Origin: an uncultured Clostridia bacterium
Lineage (GTDB): Bacteria; Bacillota; Clostridia; Lachnospirales; Lachnospiraceae
NCBI GenBank assembly: GCA_947174885.1
Contig: CAMWKO010000007.1
Location: forward strand, 42,675 to 106,674
Reading direction: 5' to 3'
Length of the DNA stretch: 64,000 nt
Shown: positions 38,086-46,488 of the stretch, piece by piece
How positions within the stretch are numbered: position 1 is the stretch's first letter
Layout: every line of letters begins with the position of its first letter
Made by a program: the position numbers and the translations under genes
The notes under the pieces: model-generated
Databases searched by the model: none
Seen by the model: only the letters and a program-made list of their open reading frames with translations
What the model was told of the DNA's origin: nothing

Positions 38086-38218
38086 CTTGAGCTTTCATAT
38101 TTTTTATTCGATGCTTAATATATTTTATTTTTTATTATATTTTTTGTGAAATATGTATATTCTCCCGGAGGTAACAAAAACCTCATGAATACTAAAATAA
38201 AAAATATGGAAACTAAAG
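38086..38218. repeat. R1 element, copy 9 (degenerate)
   Basis: CTTGAGCTTTCATATTTTTT at the left and AATATGGAAACTAAAG at the right remain recognisable, but the interior has diverged and holds a different hairpin (GAGGT-AACAAAA-ACCTC). Most of the 373-bp gap upstream of thiS is this element; the rest is AT-rich. Confidence 0.65.
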
Positions 38219-38351
38219 TATTGTATAAACATACGTACCTTGAAATTATACGAATTTTAGTGATTTATGTCAAATGAAAAATATATTAAATGCTTGATAT
38301 TTTTATTAAGAAACCTTATTATAGAAAGAAGTTGGTGTTAGGAGGTGTAAT

Positions 38352-38546
38352 ATGATAACGCTGAATGGTAAAGAAAAAGATTATTTAAATATAACAGTAG
38401 AAGAACTGCTTGTTAAAGAGGGATATGAAAATATAAGAGTAGCAATAGAATTAAATGGTGAAATAATAAGAAGAAACAGCTTTGGAAGGACACTTATCAA
38501 AGACGGAGATAATGTAGAAGTAGTAAGTTTTGTTGGTGGAGGCTGA
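38352..38546 (+). CDS. thiS: Sulfur-carrier protein ThiS
   Basis: 64 residues, ubiquitin-like, ending in V-G-G-G. The C-terminal Gly-Gly is adenylated and thiocarboxylated to donate sulfur for the thiazole ring. AGGAGG ribosome site. First gene of thiS-thiG-thiH. The activating enzyme ThiF is not in the window. Confidence 0.93.
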   Translation: MITLNGKEKDYLNITVEELLVKEGYENIRVAIELNGEIIRRNSFGRTLIKDGDNVEVVSFVGGG

Positions 38547-38682
38547 TAAATGGTAATCAGATATAAATATATTGACTGAGGCAGGACCGAAGTTATTTTA
38601 TGGAAATTATCTTAATAAAAATGTATTCTCAAGAAATACGGATAAAAATGGTTTAAGGTTTAAGAAATGGAAGATATATACA

Positions 38683-39453
38683 ATGGACAGAAATGAAAAA
38701 TTAGTACTTGGAAAATATGAATTTAATTCCAGATTTATTCTTGGTTCAGGAAAATATTCACTGGATTTAATAAAGGCAGCGGTTGAAAATGCAGGAGCAG
38801 AGATTATTACTCTTGCACTTAGAAGAGCTGTTTCAGGAGTTGACAGTATTTTGGATTATATTCCTAAGGGAGTAAAGCTTCTTCCGAATACTTCAGGAGC
38901 CAGAAATGCTGATGAGGCAGTAAGAATAGCAAGATTGTCTCGTGAAGTATGTGAGAGCGATATGGTTAAGATTGAAATTATGAGGGATTCCAAATATCTG
39001 CTTCCGGATAATTATGAGACAATTAAGGCTACGGAAATTTTAGCTAAGGAAGGCTTTGTAGTTATGCCATATATGTATCCGGATTTAAATGTAGCGAGGG
39101 ATTTATATAATGCAGGTGCGGCTTCTGTTATGCCGCTTGCAGCACCTATTGGTTCAAATAAAGGTATTTGTACAAAGGATTTTATTCGTATTTTAATAGA
39201 TGAGATAGATTTACCGATTATTGTGGACGCAGGCATAGGCAGGCCTTCACAGGCATGTGAGGCTATGGAAATGGGAGCCAGTGCCGTTATGGCGAATACT
39301 GCCATTGCTACGGCAGGAGATGTTCCTGCTATGGCTGAGAGCTTTAAGAAAGCTGTTGAGGCCGGCAGAACTGCGTATATGACAGGTATGGGCAGGGTGT
39401 TGGAAAAAGGTGCCGACCCATCATCGCCACTTACAGGCTTTTTAGAGGATTAG
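38683..39453 (+). CDS. thiG: Thiazole synthase
   Basis: 256 residues from the ATG at 38683 (GGAAG ten bases upstream), the normal family length; the frame is open back to a TTG at 38572 but those 37 extra residues do not look like ThiG. A TIM barrel that condenses deoxyxylulose phosphate, dehydroglycine and ThiS thiocarboxylate. Typical opening [19 protein letters not shown], a later [11 protein letters not shown], and A-N-T-A-I-A near the phosphate site. Confidence 0.95.
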   Translation: MDRNEKLVLGKYEFNSRFILGSGKYSLDLIKAAVENAGAEIITLALRRAVSGVDSILDYIPKGVKLLPNTSGARNADEAVRIARLSREVCESDMVKIEIMRDSKYLLPDNYETIKATEILAKEGFVVMPYMYPDLNVARDLYNAGAASVMPLAAPIGSNKGICTKDFIRILIDEIDLPIIVDAGIGRPSQACEAMEMGASAVMANTAIATAGDVPAMAESFKKAVEAGRTAYMTGMGRVLEKGADPSSPLTGFLED

Positions 39454-39483
39454 AAATCTGAATTAGGCATTTTGGAGGCATAC

Positions 39484-40695
39484 ATGAGCGAACATATTAA
39501 TGAAAGTATATTAAATGATGAAATAAAAGAGCATTTAAAAGAAAATCGTGTTAATCATATGGAGTATTTTTCTGATATGGAGAGAATTCCCCATGACATA
39601 ATGGATACTGTAGTAAGAGCAATGGAAGAATATGACTATGATAAATATACCGGACAGGATGTACTTAGAGCCTTAGATAAAGATATACTTTTTCCGGAGG
39701 ATTTTGCAGCACTTCTGTCTCCTGCTGCCATACCATATTTAGAGGAAATGGCAAAAAAGGCACAGATAGAAACCAGAAAACATTTTGGGAATAGCGTGTA
39801 CATGTTTACACCTCTTTATATTGCAAACTATTGTGAAAATTATTGTATTTACTGTGGGTTTAACTGTCACAACAGGATAAAAAGAGCAAAGCTTGATGCA
39901 AAAGGCATTGAGACAGAAATGAAGGCTATTGCAAAAACAGGTCTTAAGGAAATACTTCTTCTTACAGGTGAAAGCAGAAAAATGTCAGATGTGGAGTACA
40001 TAGGTATGGCTTGTAAAATAGCCAGAAAGTATTTTAATGTAGTGGGGCTTGAAGTATATCCAATGAACAGTGATGAATACAGATATCTGCATGAATCCGG
40101 TGCAGATTATGTTACGGTATTTCAGGAAACCTACAATTCCAACAAGTATGAAACCTTGCACTTAGCAGGTCACAAGAGAATATTTCCATATAGAGTAAAT
40201 TCACAGGAGAGAGCCTTAATGGGCGGTATGAGAGGTGTTGGATTTGCAGCACTTCTGGGACTTGATGATTTTAGAAAGGATGCTTTTGCCACAGGTATGC
40301 ATGCATATCTTATACAGAAAAAGTATCCCCATGCAGAGATTGCATTTTCATGTCCGCGACTAAGACCTATTATTAATAATGATAAAATCAATCCTATGGA
40401 TGTGCATGAGCCACAGCTGTTGCAGGTAATTTGTGCCTATAGATTATTTATGCCGTTTGCAAGCATAACCATATCTACCAGAGAATGTGAGAGAGTAAGA
40501 AATAATCTTATTAATATTGCGGCTACAAAGATTTCAGCAGGAGTTTCAGTAGGTATTGGTGAACATTCAGAAAATGAAGAAAATAAAGGTGATGAACAAT
40601 TTGAAATAGATGATACAAGAAGTGTAAAGGAAGTTTATGATGCCATTTTGGAAAGAGGATTACAGCCTGTAATGAGTGATTATATATATGTGTAG
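39484..40695 (+). CDS. thiH: 2-Iminoacetate synthase (radical SAM)
   Basis: 403 residues from the ATG at 39484, with GGAGG five bases upstream. It cleaves tyrosine to give dehydroglycine for ThiG. The radical SAM motif C-E-N-Y-C-I-Y-C (CxxxCxxC) is intact and the length is typical of clostridial ThiH. The C-terminal BATS-type region is present. 30 bases after thiG; cotranscribed. Confidence 0.95.
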   Translation: MSEHINESILNDEIKEHLKENRVNHMEYFSDMERIPHDIMDTVVRAMEEYDYDKYTGQDVLRALDKDILFPEDFAALLSPAAIPYLEEMAKKAQIETRKHFGNSVYMFTPLYIANYCENYCIYCGFNCHNRIKRAKLDAKGIETEMKAIAKTGLKEILLLTGESRKMSDVEYIGMACKIARKYFNVVGLEVYPMNSDEYRYLHESGADYVTVFQETYNSNKYETLHLAGHKRIFPYRVNSQERALMGGMRGVGFAALLGLDDFRKDAFATGMHAYLIQKKYPHAEIAFSCPRLRPIINNDKINPMDVHEPQLLQVICAYRLFMPFASITISTRECERVRNNLINIAATKISAGVSVGIGEHSENEENKGDEQFEIDDTRSVKEVYDAILERGLQPVMSDYIYV

Positions 40696-40755
40696 TGTAG
40701 TTATATACTGAAAACTAAAATACCAGAGAAGCAAGTTTTTTTAAACTTAAAATAT

Positions 40756-40941
40756 TTAGAATTTCCGTATTTTTTATTTTTAGCTTCAAAAAGTCCTGTT
40801 GCCAAAGGCAACATAGACATCTTGTACAAAAATTTGCAGATAAAAGTGAACTTTCATCTGCAAATTTTTGTGCAAGATGCATACATCATTATGATGATGT
40901 ATGCTTTTTGAAGCTAAAAATAAAAAATACGGAAACTCAAG
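40756..40941 (+). mobile_element. R1 element, copy 10 (186 bp) with 7-bp target duplication
   Basis: Starts TTAGAATTTCCG, ends CGGAAACTCAAG; AAAATAT at 40749-40755 and 40942-40948. One of the best-preserved copies: all three inner hairpins pair almost perfectly. It fills most of the gap between thiH and tenI. Confidence 0.9.
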
Positions 40942-41004
40942 AAAATATGAAGACGCAGTTGTTAAAATTAATGTTAAATAAACAGATCAGTGAAGTCAGT
41001 AAAT

Positions 41005-41601
41005 ATGAATAAAGATTTATTATTAGATTATAAAAATCACAAGGATATAAAATTAATAGCCGTAACGGATAGAAAAAATTGTAAGGGAAATTTTTTAGTA
41101 CAATTAGAAAAGGTAGCATTGTCAAAGCCGGCAGCCATAATACTCAGGGAAAAAGATTTAGAGGAGGAAGATTATTATTTTCTGGCACTTAGGGTAAAGA
41201 AAATATGTGAAGATAATAATATAACACTTATACTGCATAGCTATATAAAGACCGCTTTAAAGCTTGATATTAAAAAAATACATTTACCACTCAGTGTACT
41301 TGAAAAAACCGATAAAAGAGAACTTGAAGATTTTGAGACCATAGGAGTGTCAGTACACAGTATAGAGGAGGCAAATAAAGCTTTTGAATCAGGTGCTACA
41401 TATATAACGGCAGGCCATATATTTGAAACTGATTGTAAGGCAGGTCTTTTAGGCAGAGGCATAGGATTTCTCAAGGAAATAGTAGAAAATACTACGTTGC
41501 CGGTTTATGCTATTGGCGGAATAAGTGTTGATAATATAGATGAGGTACTTGCTACAGGCTGTAGCGGTGTATGTGTGATGAGTGAAACAAATAAAATATA
41601 G
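41005..41601 (+). CDS. tenI: Thiazole tautomerase TenI
   Basis: 198 residues from the ATG at 41005; a GTG at 40990 in frame is also possible and neither has a strong ribosome site. The ThiE-like TIM barrel has L-R-E-K-D, L-H-S-Y, I-H-L-P and especially G-H-I-F-E-T-D-C-K-x-G-L-x-x-R-G, which mark TenI rather than ThiE. TenI aromatises the ThiG product before ThiE uses it. The TAG stop (41599-41601) lies inside an inserted R1 element, so the original last residues may have been lost. Confidence 0.88.
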   Translation: MNKDLLLDYKNHKDIKLIAVTDRKNCKGNFLVQLEKVALSKPAAIILREKDLEEEDYYFLALRVKKICEDNNITLILHSYIKTALKLDIKKIHLPLSVLEKTDKRELEDFETIGVSVHSIEEANKAFESGATYITAGHIFETDCKAGLLGRGIGFLKEIVENTTLPVYAIGGISVDNIDEVLATGCSGVCVMSETNKI

Positions 41602-41741
41602 AGTTTCCGTATTTTTTACTCTTGCGCAAAAAGTTGCATATGAAAGTGAACTTTCATCTGTAACTTTTTGTGCAAGAGGTATATGTTGCCTTTGGCAACA
41701 AAATTTTTTGAAGCTAAAAATAAAAAATACGGAAACTCAAG
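41598..41741 (-). mobile_element. R1 element, copy 11 (short form, 144 bp) with 9-bp target duplication
   Basis: AAATAAAAT at 41589-41597 and 41742-41750. The first bases of the element (ATAGAG) provide the tenI stop codon. Lacks the TTACATCAT side arm, as in copies 1 and 8a. Confidence 0.9.
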
Positions 41742-41862
41742 AAATAAAATTGCTTGACACACAGGTAAATTTGTATATACTAAAACTTAAATTTTATTTC
41801 AGGTCTGATGTCTTTATACTTGCAATGAGGTATCTGACTAAATGAAGAAAGGATGGTTTACC

Positions 41863-42408
41863 ATGAATAATATATGGCACGATATTAATCCGGACAGAAT
41901 AAATCCAACGGAGTTTACAGCAGTAATTGAAATCTCCAAAGGAAGTAAGAAGAAGTATGAGCTTGATAAAGAGACAGGTCTTATTATACTTGACAGAATT
42001 CTGTATACTTCTACACATTATCCTGCTAATTATGGATTTATTCCCCGTACATATGGTGATGATAAGGACCCGTTAGATGTATTGGTGCTTTGCAGTGAAC
42101 CTATTGAGCCGCTCACATTGGTAAAATGCTATCCTATAGGTGTTATGAAGATGCTTGACAATGGAATGGGTGATGAAAAAATTATAGCCATTCCGTTTAA
42201 TGATCCGACTTATAACGGGTATTCAGATATTAAAGAGCTTCCAAAGCATATATTTGAGGAAATTAAACATTTCTTCAATGTGTATAAGGATTTAGAGGGA
42301 AAAGAAACACAGGTGGATGAGTTTGGAGGACCAAATGAAGCAATACGCATAATTGAACAATGTATAGGAAACTATAATATGAAATATGGTCCGAGATCAC
42401 CATTTTAG
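41863..42408 (+). CDS. ppa: Inorganic pyrophosphatase, family I
   Basis: 181 residues from the ATG at 41863, with AAAGGA nine bases upstream; an ATG seven codons earlier has none. It hydrolyses PPi, or with a PPi-dependent phosphofructokinase nearby may share control of the PPi pool. The metal-binding block D-D-K-D-P-L-D-V-L and the Y-P-A-N-Y-G-F-I-P segment are intact. The TAG stop is also the first three bases of the duplicated target of R1 copy 12. Confidence 0.93.
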   Translation: MNNIWHDINPDRINPTEFTAVIEISKGSKKKYELDKETGLIILDRILYTSTHYPANYGFIPRTYGDDKDPLDVLVLCSEPIEPLTLVKCYPIGVMKMLDNGMGDEKIIAIPFNDPTYNGYSDIKELPKHIFEEIKHFFNVYKDLEGKETQVDEFGGPNEAIRIIEQCIGNYNMKYGPRSPF

Positions 42409-42413
42409 AAGAA

Positions 42414-42599
42414 TTAGAGTTTCCGTATTTTTTATTTTTTGCTTCAAAAAGTCTTATTGCCAGAGGCAACATAGACATCTTGCACAAAAAATTACAGATG
42501 AAAGTGAACTTTCATCTGCAACCTTTTGTGCAAGATGCTTACATCATTATGATGATGTAAGCTTTTTGAAGCAAAAAATAAAAAATACGGAAACTCAAG
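42414..42599 (+). mobile_element. R1 element, copy 12 (186 bp) with perfect 8-bp target duplication
   Basis: TAGAAGAA at 42406-42413 and 42600-42607. Starts TTAGAGTTTCCG, ends CGGAAACTCAAG, same orientation as copies 4 and 10. The left target copy begins with the ppa stop codon. The stretch 42608-42762 upstream of the ABC genes is AT-rich with no clear feature. Confidence 0.93.
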
Positions 42600-42762
42600 T
42601 AGAAGAAAGATTAATATGTTTATGAATATTTAATACAATTATTGCTCGAATTAATACAATACATGACAAAAGGCACTTGTATTTTATATGTATTGTGATA
42701 ATATTTTTTAATAGGGAAAATCAAAAAAGTGTGATTTCAGAATTACTAATGGAGGAAAAGAA

Positions 42763-43710
42763 ATGTCATTAGAAGTAAAAAATCTTGTAAAAAAATATGG
42801 TAATAAGGTTGTTGTAAACAACTTAAGCTTTAAAATGGAGGAGCCGGGTGTTTATGCACTTCTTGGTACAAATGGTGCCGGTAAAACCACTACCATTAGA
42901 ATTATACTTGGTATGCTCTCTTATGATGAGGGTGAGGTACTTTGGGACGGAAAGCCGATGGAGGCATTAAATGTAAATCTTGGATATCTGGCAGAGGAAA
43001 GAGGTCTTTATCCAAAGTATTCACTTATGGACCAGCTTTTATATTTTGCAAGTCTTAAAAAGATACCAAAGAGCGTGGCAAAGGAAAGAATTGCATATTG
43101 GGCAAAAAGATTAGAAGTAGAAGAATATATATATCCTGAAAAAACTGCTGTTAAGGGCAAGAAAAAACCGAAGGATAAGACAGCTGACCAGCTTTCAAAG
43201 GGTAATCAGCAAAAAATTCAGATGATGTGTGCATTACTGTCCGATCCTGAATTTGTAGTTCTTGATGAGCCTCTTAGCGGATTAGATCCTGTAAATGCAG
43301 ATTTATTTAAGTCTATTATCAGAGAGCTTATTGATAATAAAAAGTATGTCATAATGTCAAGCCATCAGATGGCTACTATTGAAGAGTTTTGTAAGGATAT
43401 TACTATATTGAACAGAGGAAATATAGTATTACAGGGTGATTTAAATGAGATAAAAAAGAGCTATGGCAGAGTTAATATGATGATTAAATGTGAAGAGGAC
43501 ATTGAAGGCTATATCAATGAGATGGGTCTTAATGTAGTGAACAAAACACCGGACGGATATCAGATAAAGGTTTCAGGTGAAGCAGAAGCTAAGAAGCTGT
43601 TACAAAAGCTTGTAGCAGATAATATTACTATTATAAGATATGAACTGCGTGAACCGTCATTACATGAAATATTTGTAGAAAAGGTAGGAGATGCACATGA
43701 AGAACAGTAA
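42763..43710 (+). CDS. ABC transporter ATPase (ABC-2/NatA type)
   Basis: 315 residues. Walker A G-T-N-G-A-G-K-T-T, a signature region in which L-S-K-G-N-Q-Q-K replaces L-S-G-G-Q, Walker B F-V-V-L-D-E-P and the switch His in S-S-H-Q-M. A C-terminal ~90-residue extension resembles NatA-type exporter subunits. Drives the two permeases that follow. GGAGG ribosome site. Overlaps the first permease by 14 bases. Confidence 0.92.
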   Translation: MSLEVKNLVKKYGNKVVVNNLSFKMEEPGVYALLGTNGAGKTTTIRIILGMLSYDEGEVLWDGKPMEALNVNLGYLAEERGLYPKYSLMDQLLYFASLKKIPKSVAKERIAYWAKRLEVEEYIYPEKTAVKGKKKPKDKTADQLSKGNQQKIQMMCALLSDPEFVVLDEPLSGLDPVNADLFKSIIRELIDNKKYVIMSSHQMATIEEFCKDITILNRGNIVLQGDLNEIKKSYGRVNMMIKCEEDIEGYINEMGLNVVNKTPDGYQIKVSGEAEAKKLLQKLVADNITIIRYELREPSLHEIFVEKVGDAHEEQ

Positions 43711-45115
43711 GCTTACAGGCTGGAGCAATGTGTTTAAATTTACCTATGCACAGTCGATGAAATCAAAGGCCAGCATAATTACATTGGTTATAATGTGTCT
43801 GATAGCTTTAATATCATTTCCGGTTATGTCATTTATAGATGGTGCCGGAAAAAATAAAAAATCAGAGATTGAAAATATATATATTTTTGAAAATAACATA
43901 TATATTGCAGACGGTGTTTCAAAGGTAATTATGTCTGATGAGGCATATGAAAATACAAGTGTAAAGGTATTGGAAAACAGCAGTAAGGAGATTTCCGATA
44001 CTGATGTGTATACAGAAAATACCAATAATGAATTAGAAAAATATAAGAAAGATATATTAGGTATAGAAAACAGTAAGGATGTACTTGTAGAAATATATTG
44101 CGTAAACGATGAGAAAGATGATAATTATGGTATTAACTACAGGATTTATTATAGTAACACTGGTGCTTTAGAGAGCAGTGAGGCAGATAACTTAGCCGGA
44201 TTTTTGGAACAGAAGGGTGATTTAACCAAGTATATAAGTGCAGGTGTGGACGAATTGATGGCAGAAGTATTGTCACAGAATATTTCTTACAATATATATG
44301 CAATGGATGAAAACGGAAATATTGTAAGTGATGGTATTACAGGTGCACAGTATTCTTTAAACTATGCATTACTTATGATTACATTGCTTAGTATTTCTTT
44401 TGCGGGATCAGCAGTAGCCACACAGATTGTTACGGAAAAGTCTACTAAGGTTGTAGAGTATATTCTGACATCGGTTAAGCCAATGGCAATTATTACAGGT
44501 AAAGTATTTGCATCTTTGGCAGTAGTATTTACTATTTTAGGAGCGGTTATTGTTTCCTTTATAGCATCAGGCTTTGTGAATGGTGTGATGTTTGCAGTAG
44601 ATGGCGGTGAATTTATGATGCCGGAAATTATTACAAACTTTTTCAATTCAGAGGTAGTATCAAATGCAAATATTGTTACCGTAATAATTTCAGTTATTAT
44701 ATTTATAGAAGGATTTGTATTCTATGGATTTTTAGCAGGTGTTTCCGGTGCAATGGTATCAAAGATAGAAGAATTATCAGAGGGAACAAAGCTGTTTACC
44801 TTTGCCATGCTTATAGGTGCATATCTTACAATAGCACTTATCATGTCATCAACCGGTGGAGATGGTTGGGGAGACCTGAACTATCTGGTATATTTTTTAC
44901 CGTTATCCGCTCCGTTTATTGTTCCGTCATATATGCTGTTTGGTATTGTAACACCACTTACAGGTATAATAGTAATTATTATAAATTTTGTATTTGTATT
45001 AGGATTGATATGGCTTGTTTCGAGAATTTACGAACAGCTTATATATCACAACGGAAGTCCGCTTAAAATAAAAGATTTATTCCAGCTTGGAAAGAGTAAA
45101 GGAGGGAATAAATAA
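43697..45115 (+). CDS. ABC-2 permease, NatB-like
   Basis: 472 residues from the ATG at 43697, which has AGGAG six bases upstream (an ATG at 43691 abuts that site). One N-terminal membrane segment, a ~170-residue extracellular domain, then about five membrane segments. The E-K-S-T-K-V-V-E-Y-I-L-T-S-V-K-P motif is the hallmark of NatB/ABC2_membrane_3 exporters. The substrate is not predictable (Na+, bacitracin-like or peptide are all possible). Its stop shares a base with the next start. Confidence 0.88.
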   Translation: MKNSKLTGWSNVFKFTYAQSMKSKASIITLVIMCLIALISFPVMSFIDGAGKNKKSEIENIYIFENNIYIADGVSKVIMSDEAYENTSVKVLENSSKEISDTDVYTENTNNELEKYKKDILGIENSKDVLVEIYCVNDEKDDNYGINYRIYYSNTGALESSEADNLAGFLEQKGDLTKYISAGVDELMAEVLSQNISYNIYAMDENGNIVSDGITGAQYSLNYALLMITLLSISFAGSAVATQIVTEKSTKVVEYILTSVKPMAIITGKVFASLAVVFTILGAVIVSFIASGFVNGVMFAVDGGEFMMPEIITNFFNSEVVSNANIVTVIISVIIFIEGFVFYGFLAGVSGAMVSKIEELSEGTKLFTFAMLIGAYLTIALIMSSTGGDGWGDLNYLVYFLPLSAPFIVPSYMLFGIVTPLTGIIVIIINFVFVLGLIWLVSRIYEQLIYHNGSPLKIKDLFQLGKSKGGNK

Positions 45116-46476
45116 TGAAAGAAAATAAAACAAAAATGTTTACGGGCTGCAGGGAAATATTTTCATTTACAGCCGATCAGGCTATTAAGGGTAAGGGCTT
45201 CAAATCTTCTACTATACTTATATCCATAGTCATATTTTTGATAGCCATGGCAATATGTGTTATACCTGCTGCTATAGATGATGATGAAGATACAGTTAAC
45301 ATTGTTGATTCAATTAACGGTGTAGTGGACGAGGAAGGGAAATATGATTTCAGTACTATAAACAATGTTTATCTGTATAATGAATCCTCTTATGATAATG
45401 ACAGTATTTTAATGCTTCTCAGTGTTACGGCTGATAATTTTAAAACTATTGACGGAATTGAAATTATCAGCAGCATTACAAATGAGGCTTTAAGCAGTCA
45501 GAATGCTGTTGTCTTAGATGTAAGGGATTCAGAGGGAACAGCTGATAGCGGATTGGATATTAACATACTTACCGCCTACAATACATTAGTAGACACGGAT
45601 GAGGCTGATGCATTTGCTGCATTGCTTGTAAATGATACACAGTTTGCAGTTTATAAAACAGGTACCTTTGATGAACAGAATATGATTTATCTTAATATGC
45701 CTGTATATAGTGAGGTGGTAAATGGAGATAATAAGGAGGAATCTTTAGGTGCACTGCTTGCCAGACTTATTATTCCGATGGTATTTTCTCTCTTTATGTA
45801 TATGATTATATTAATTCACGGACAGGCTATTTCAAAAGCAGTTATATCCGACAAGGCCTCTAAGCTTATGGAAATGCTTCTTACAAGTGTTAAACCGTAT
45901 GCAATTATTGCAGGCAAGATTTTAGGTGTGGCAATGGTTGCCATGGGTCAGATAATTATATGGGCATTAGCAGGTGTAATAGGATATGTTGCAGGCAGTG
46001 AAATAGCATCAGGTATTAATCCGAAATATGTAAATGTAATTTCTGAAATTATTAAAATAATGCAAAGTGATTCAAATGGTGTAGCATTTTCAGCTGCTTC
46101 TATTGTAATTGCAATACTTGGAACATTAATAGGATTTTTCATGTATTGTGTGGTAGCAGGACTTGCAGGAGCATTGGTAAGCAAGGTGGAAGATATATCA
46201 TCAGCTTCAACATTATTCCAGTTACCTGTTGTCGTTGCGTTTGTAATAGCATATATTTCAGGTTTTTCATTAGCTGAAGGTGGAAGTACTTTGATTAATA
46301 CTGTAGTTAATATTTTCCCATTGACATCACCATTTTCTCTTCCTTCAAATATTTTAATAGGAAGTATGACTATATTGGAGGGAATTATTTCACTGGCAGT
46401 TTTAATATTATCAGCTTTAATACTGATTATTATTACAGGAAAGATATATAAAGGAAAGATTTTTAACAGGCATTAA
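45115..46476 (+). CDS. ABC-2 permease, second subunit
   Basis: 453 residues with the same layout as the preceding permease (an N-terminal membrane segment, a ~170-residue external part, a later D-K-A-S-K-L-M-E-M-L-L-T-S-V-K-P motif and five or so membrane segments). The two presumably form a heterodimer with the shared ATPase. GGAGGG ribosome site, TAATG overlap with the gene before. Confidence 0.88.
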   Translation: MKENKTKMFTGCREIFSFTADQAIKGKGFKSSTILISIVIFLIAMAICVIPAAIDDDEDTVNIVDSINGVVDEEGKYDFSTINNVYLYNESSYDNDSILMLLSVTADNFKTIDGIEIISSITNEALSSQNAVVLDVRDSEGTADSGLDINILTAYNTLVDTDEADAFAALLVNDTQFAVYKTGTFDEQNMIYLNMPVYSEVVNGDNKEESLGALLARLIIPMVFSLFMYMIILIHGQAISKAVISDKASKLMEMLLTSVKPYAIIAGKILGVAMVAMGQIIIWALAGVIGYVAGSEIASGINPKYVNVISEIIKIMQSDSNGVAFSAASIVIAILGTLIGFFMYCVVAGLAGALVSKVEDISSASTLFQLPVVVAFVIAYISGFSLAEGGSTLINTVVNIFPLTSPFSLPSNILIGSMTILEGIISLAVLILSALILIIITGKIYKGKIFNRH

Positions 46477-46488
46477 TTGAGGTTTACA

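Noticed and set aside
37979..38351. Possible TPP riboswitch before thiS
   Set aside because: The conserved CTGAGA and GATAATGCCAGCG blocks are absent; the gap is mostly a degenerate R1 element.
38572..38682. 37-residue N-terminal extension of ThiG from a TTG start
   Set aside because: It does not resemble ThiG, and the ATG at 38683 gives the family's usual length.
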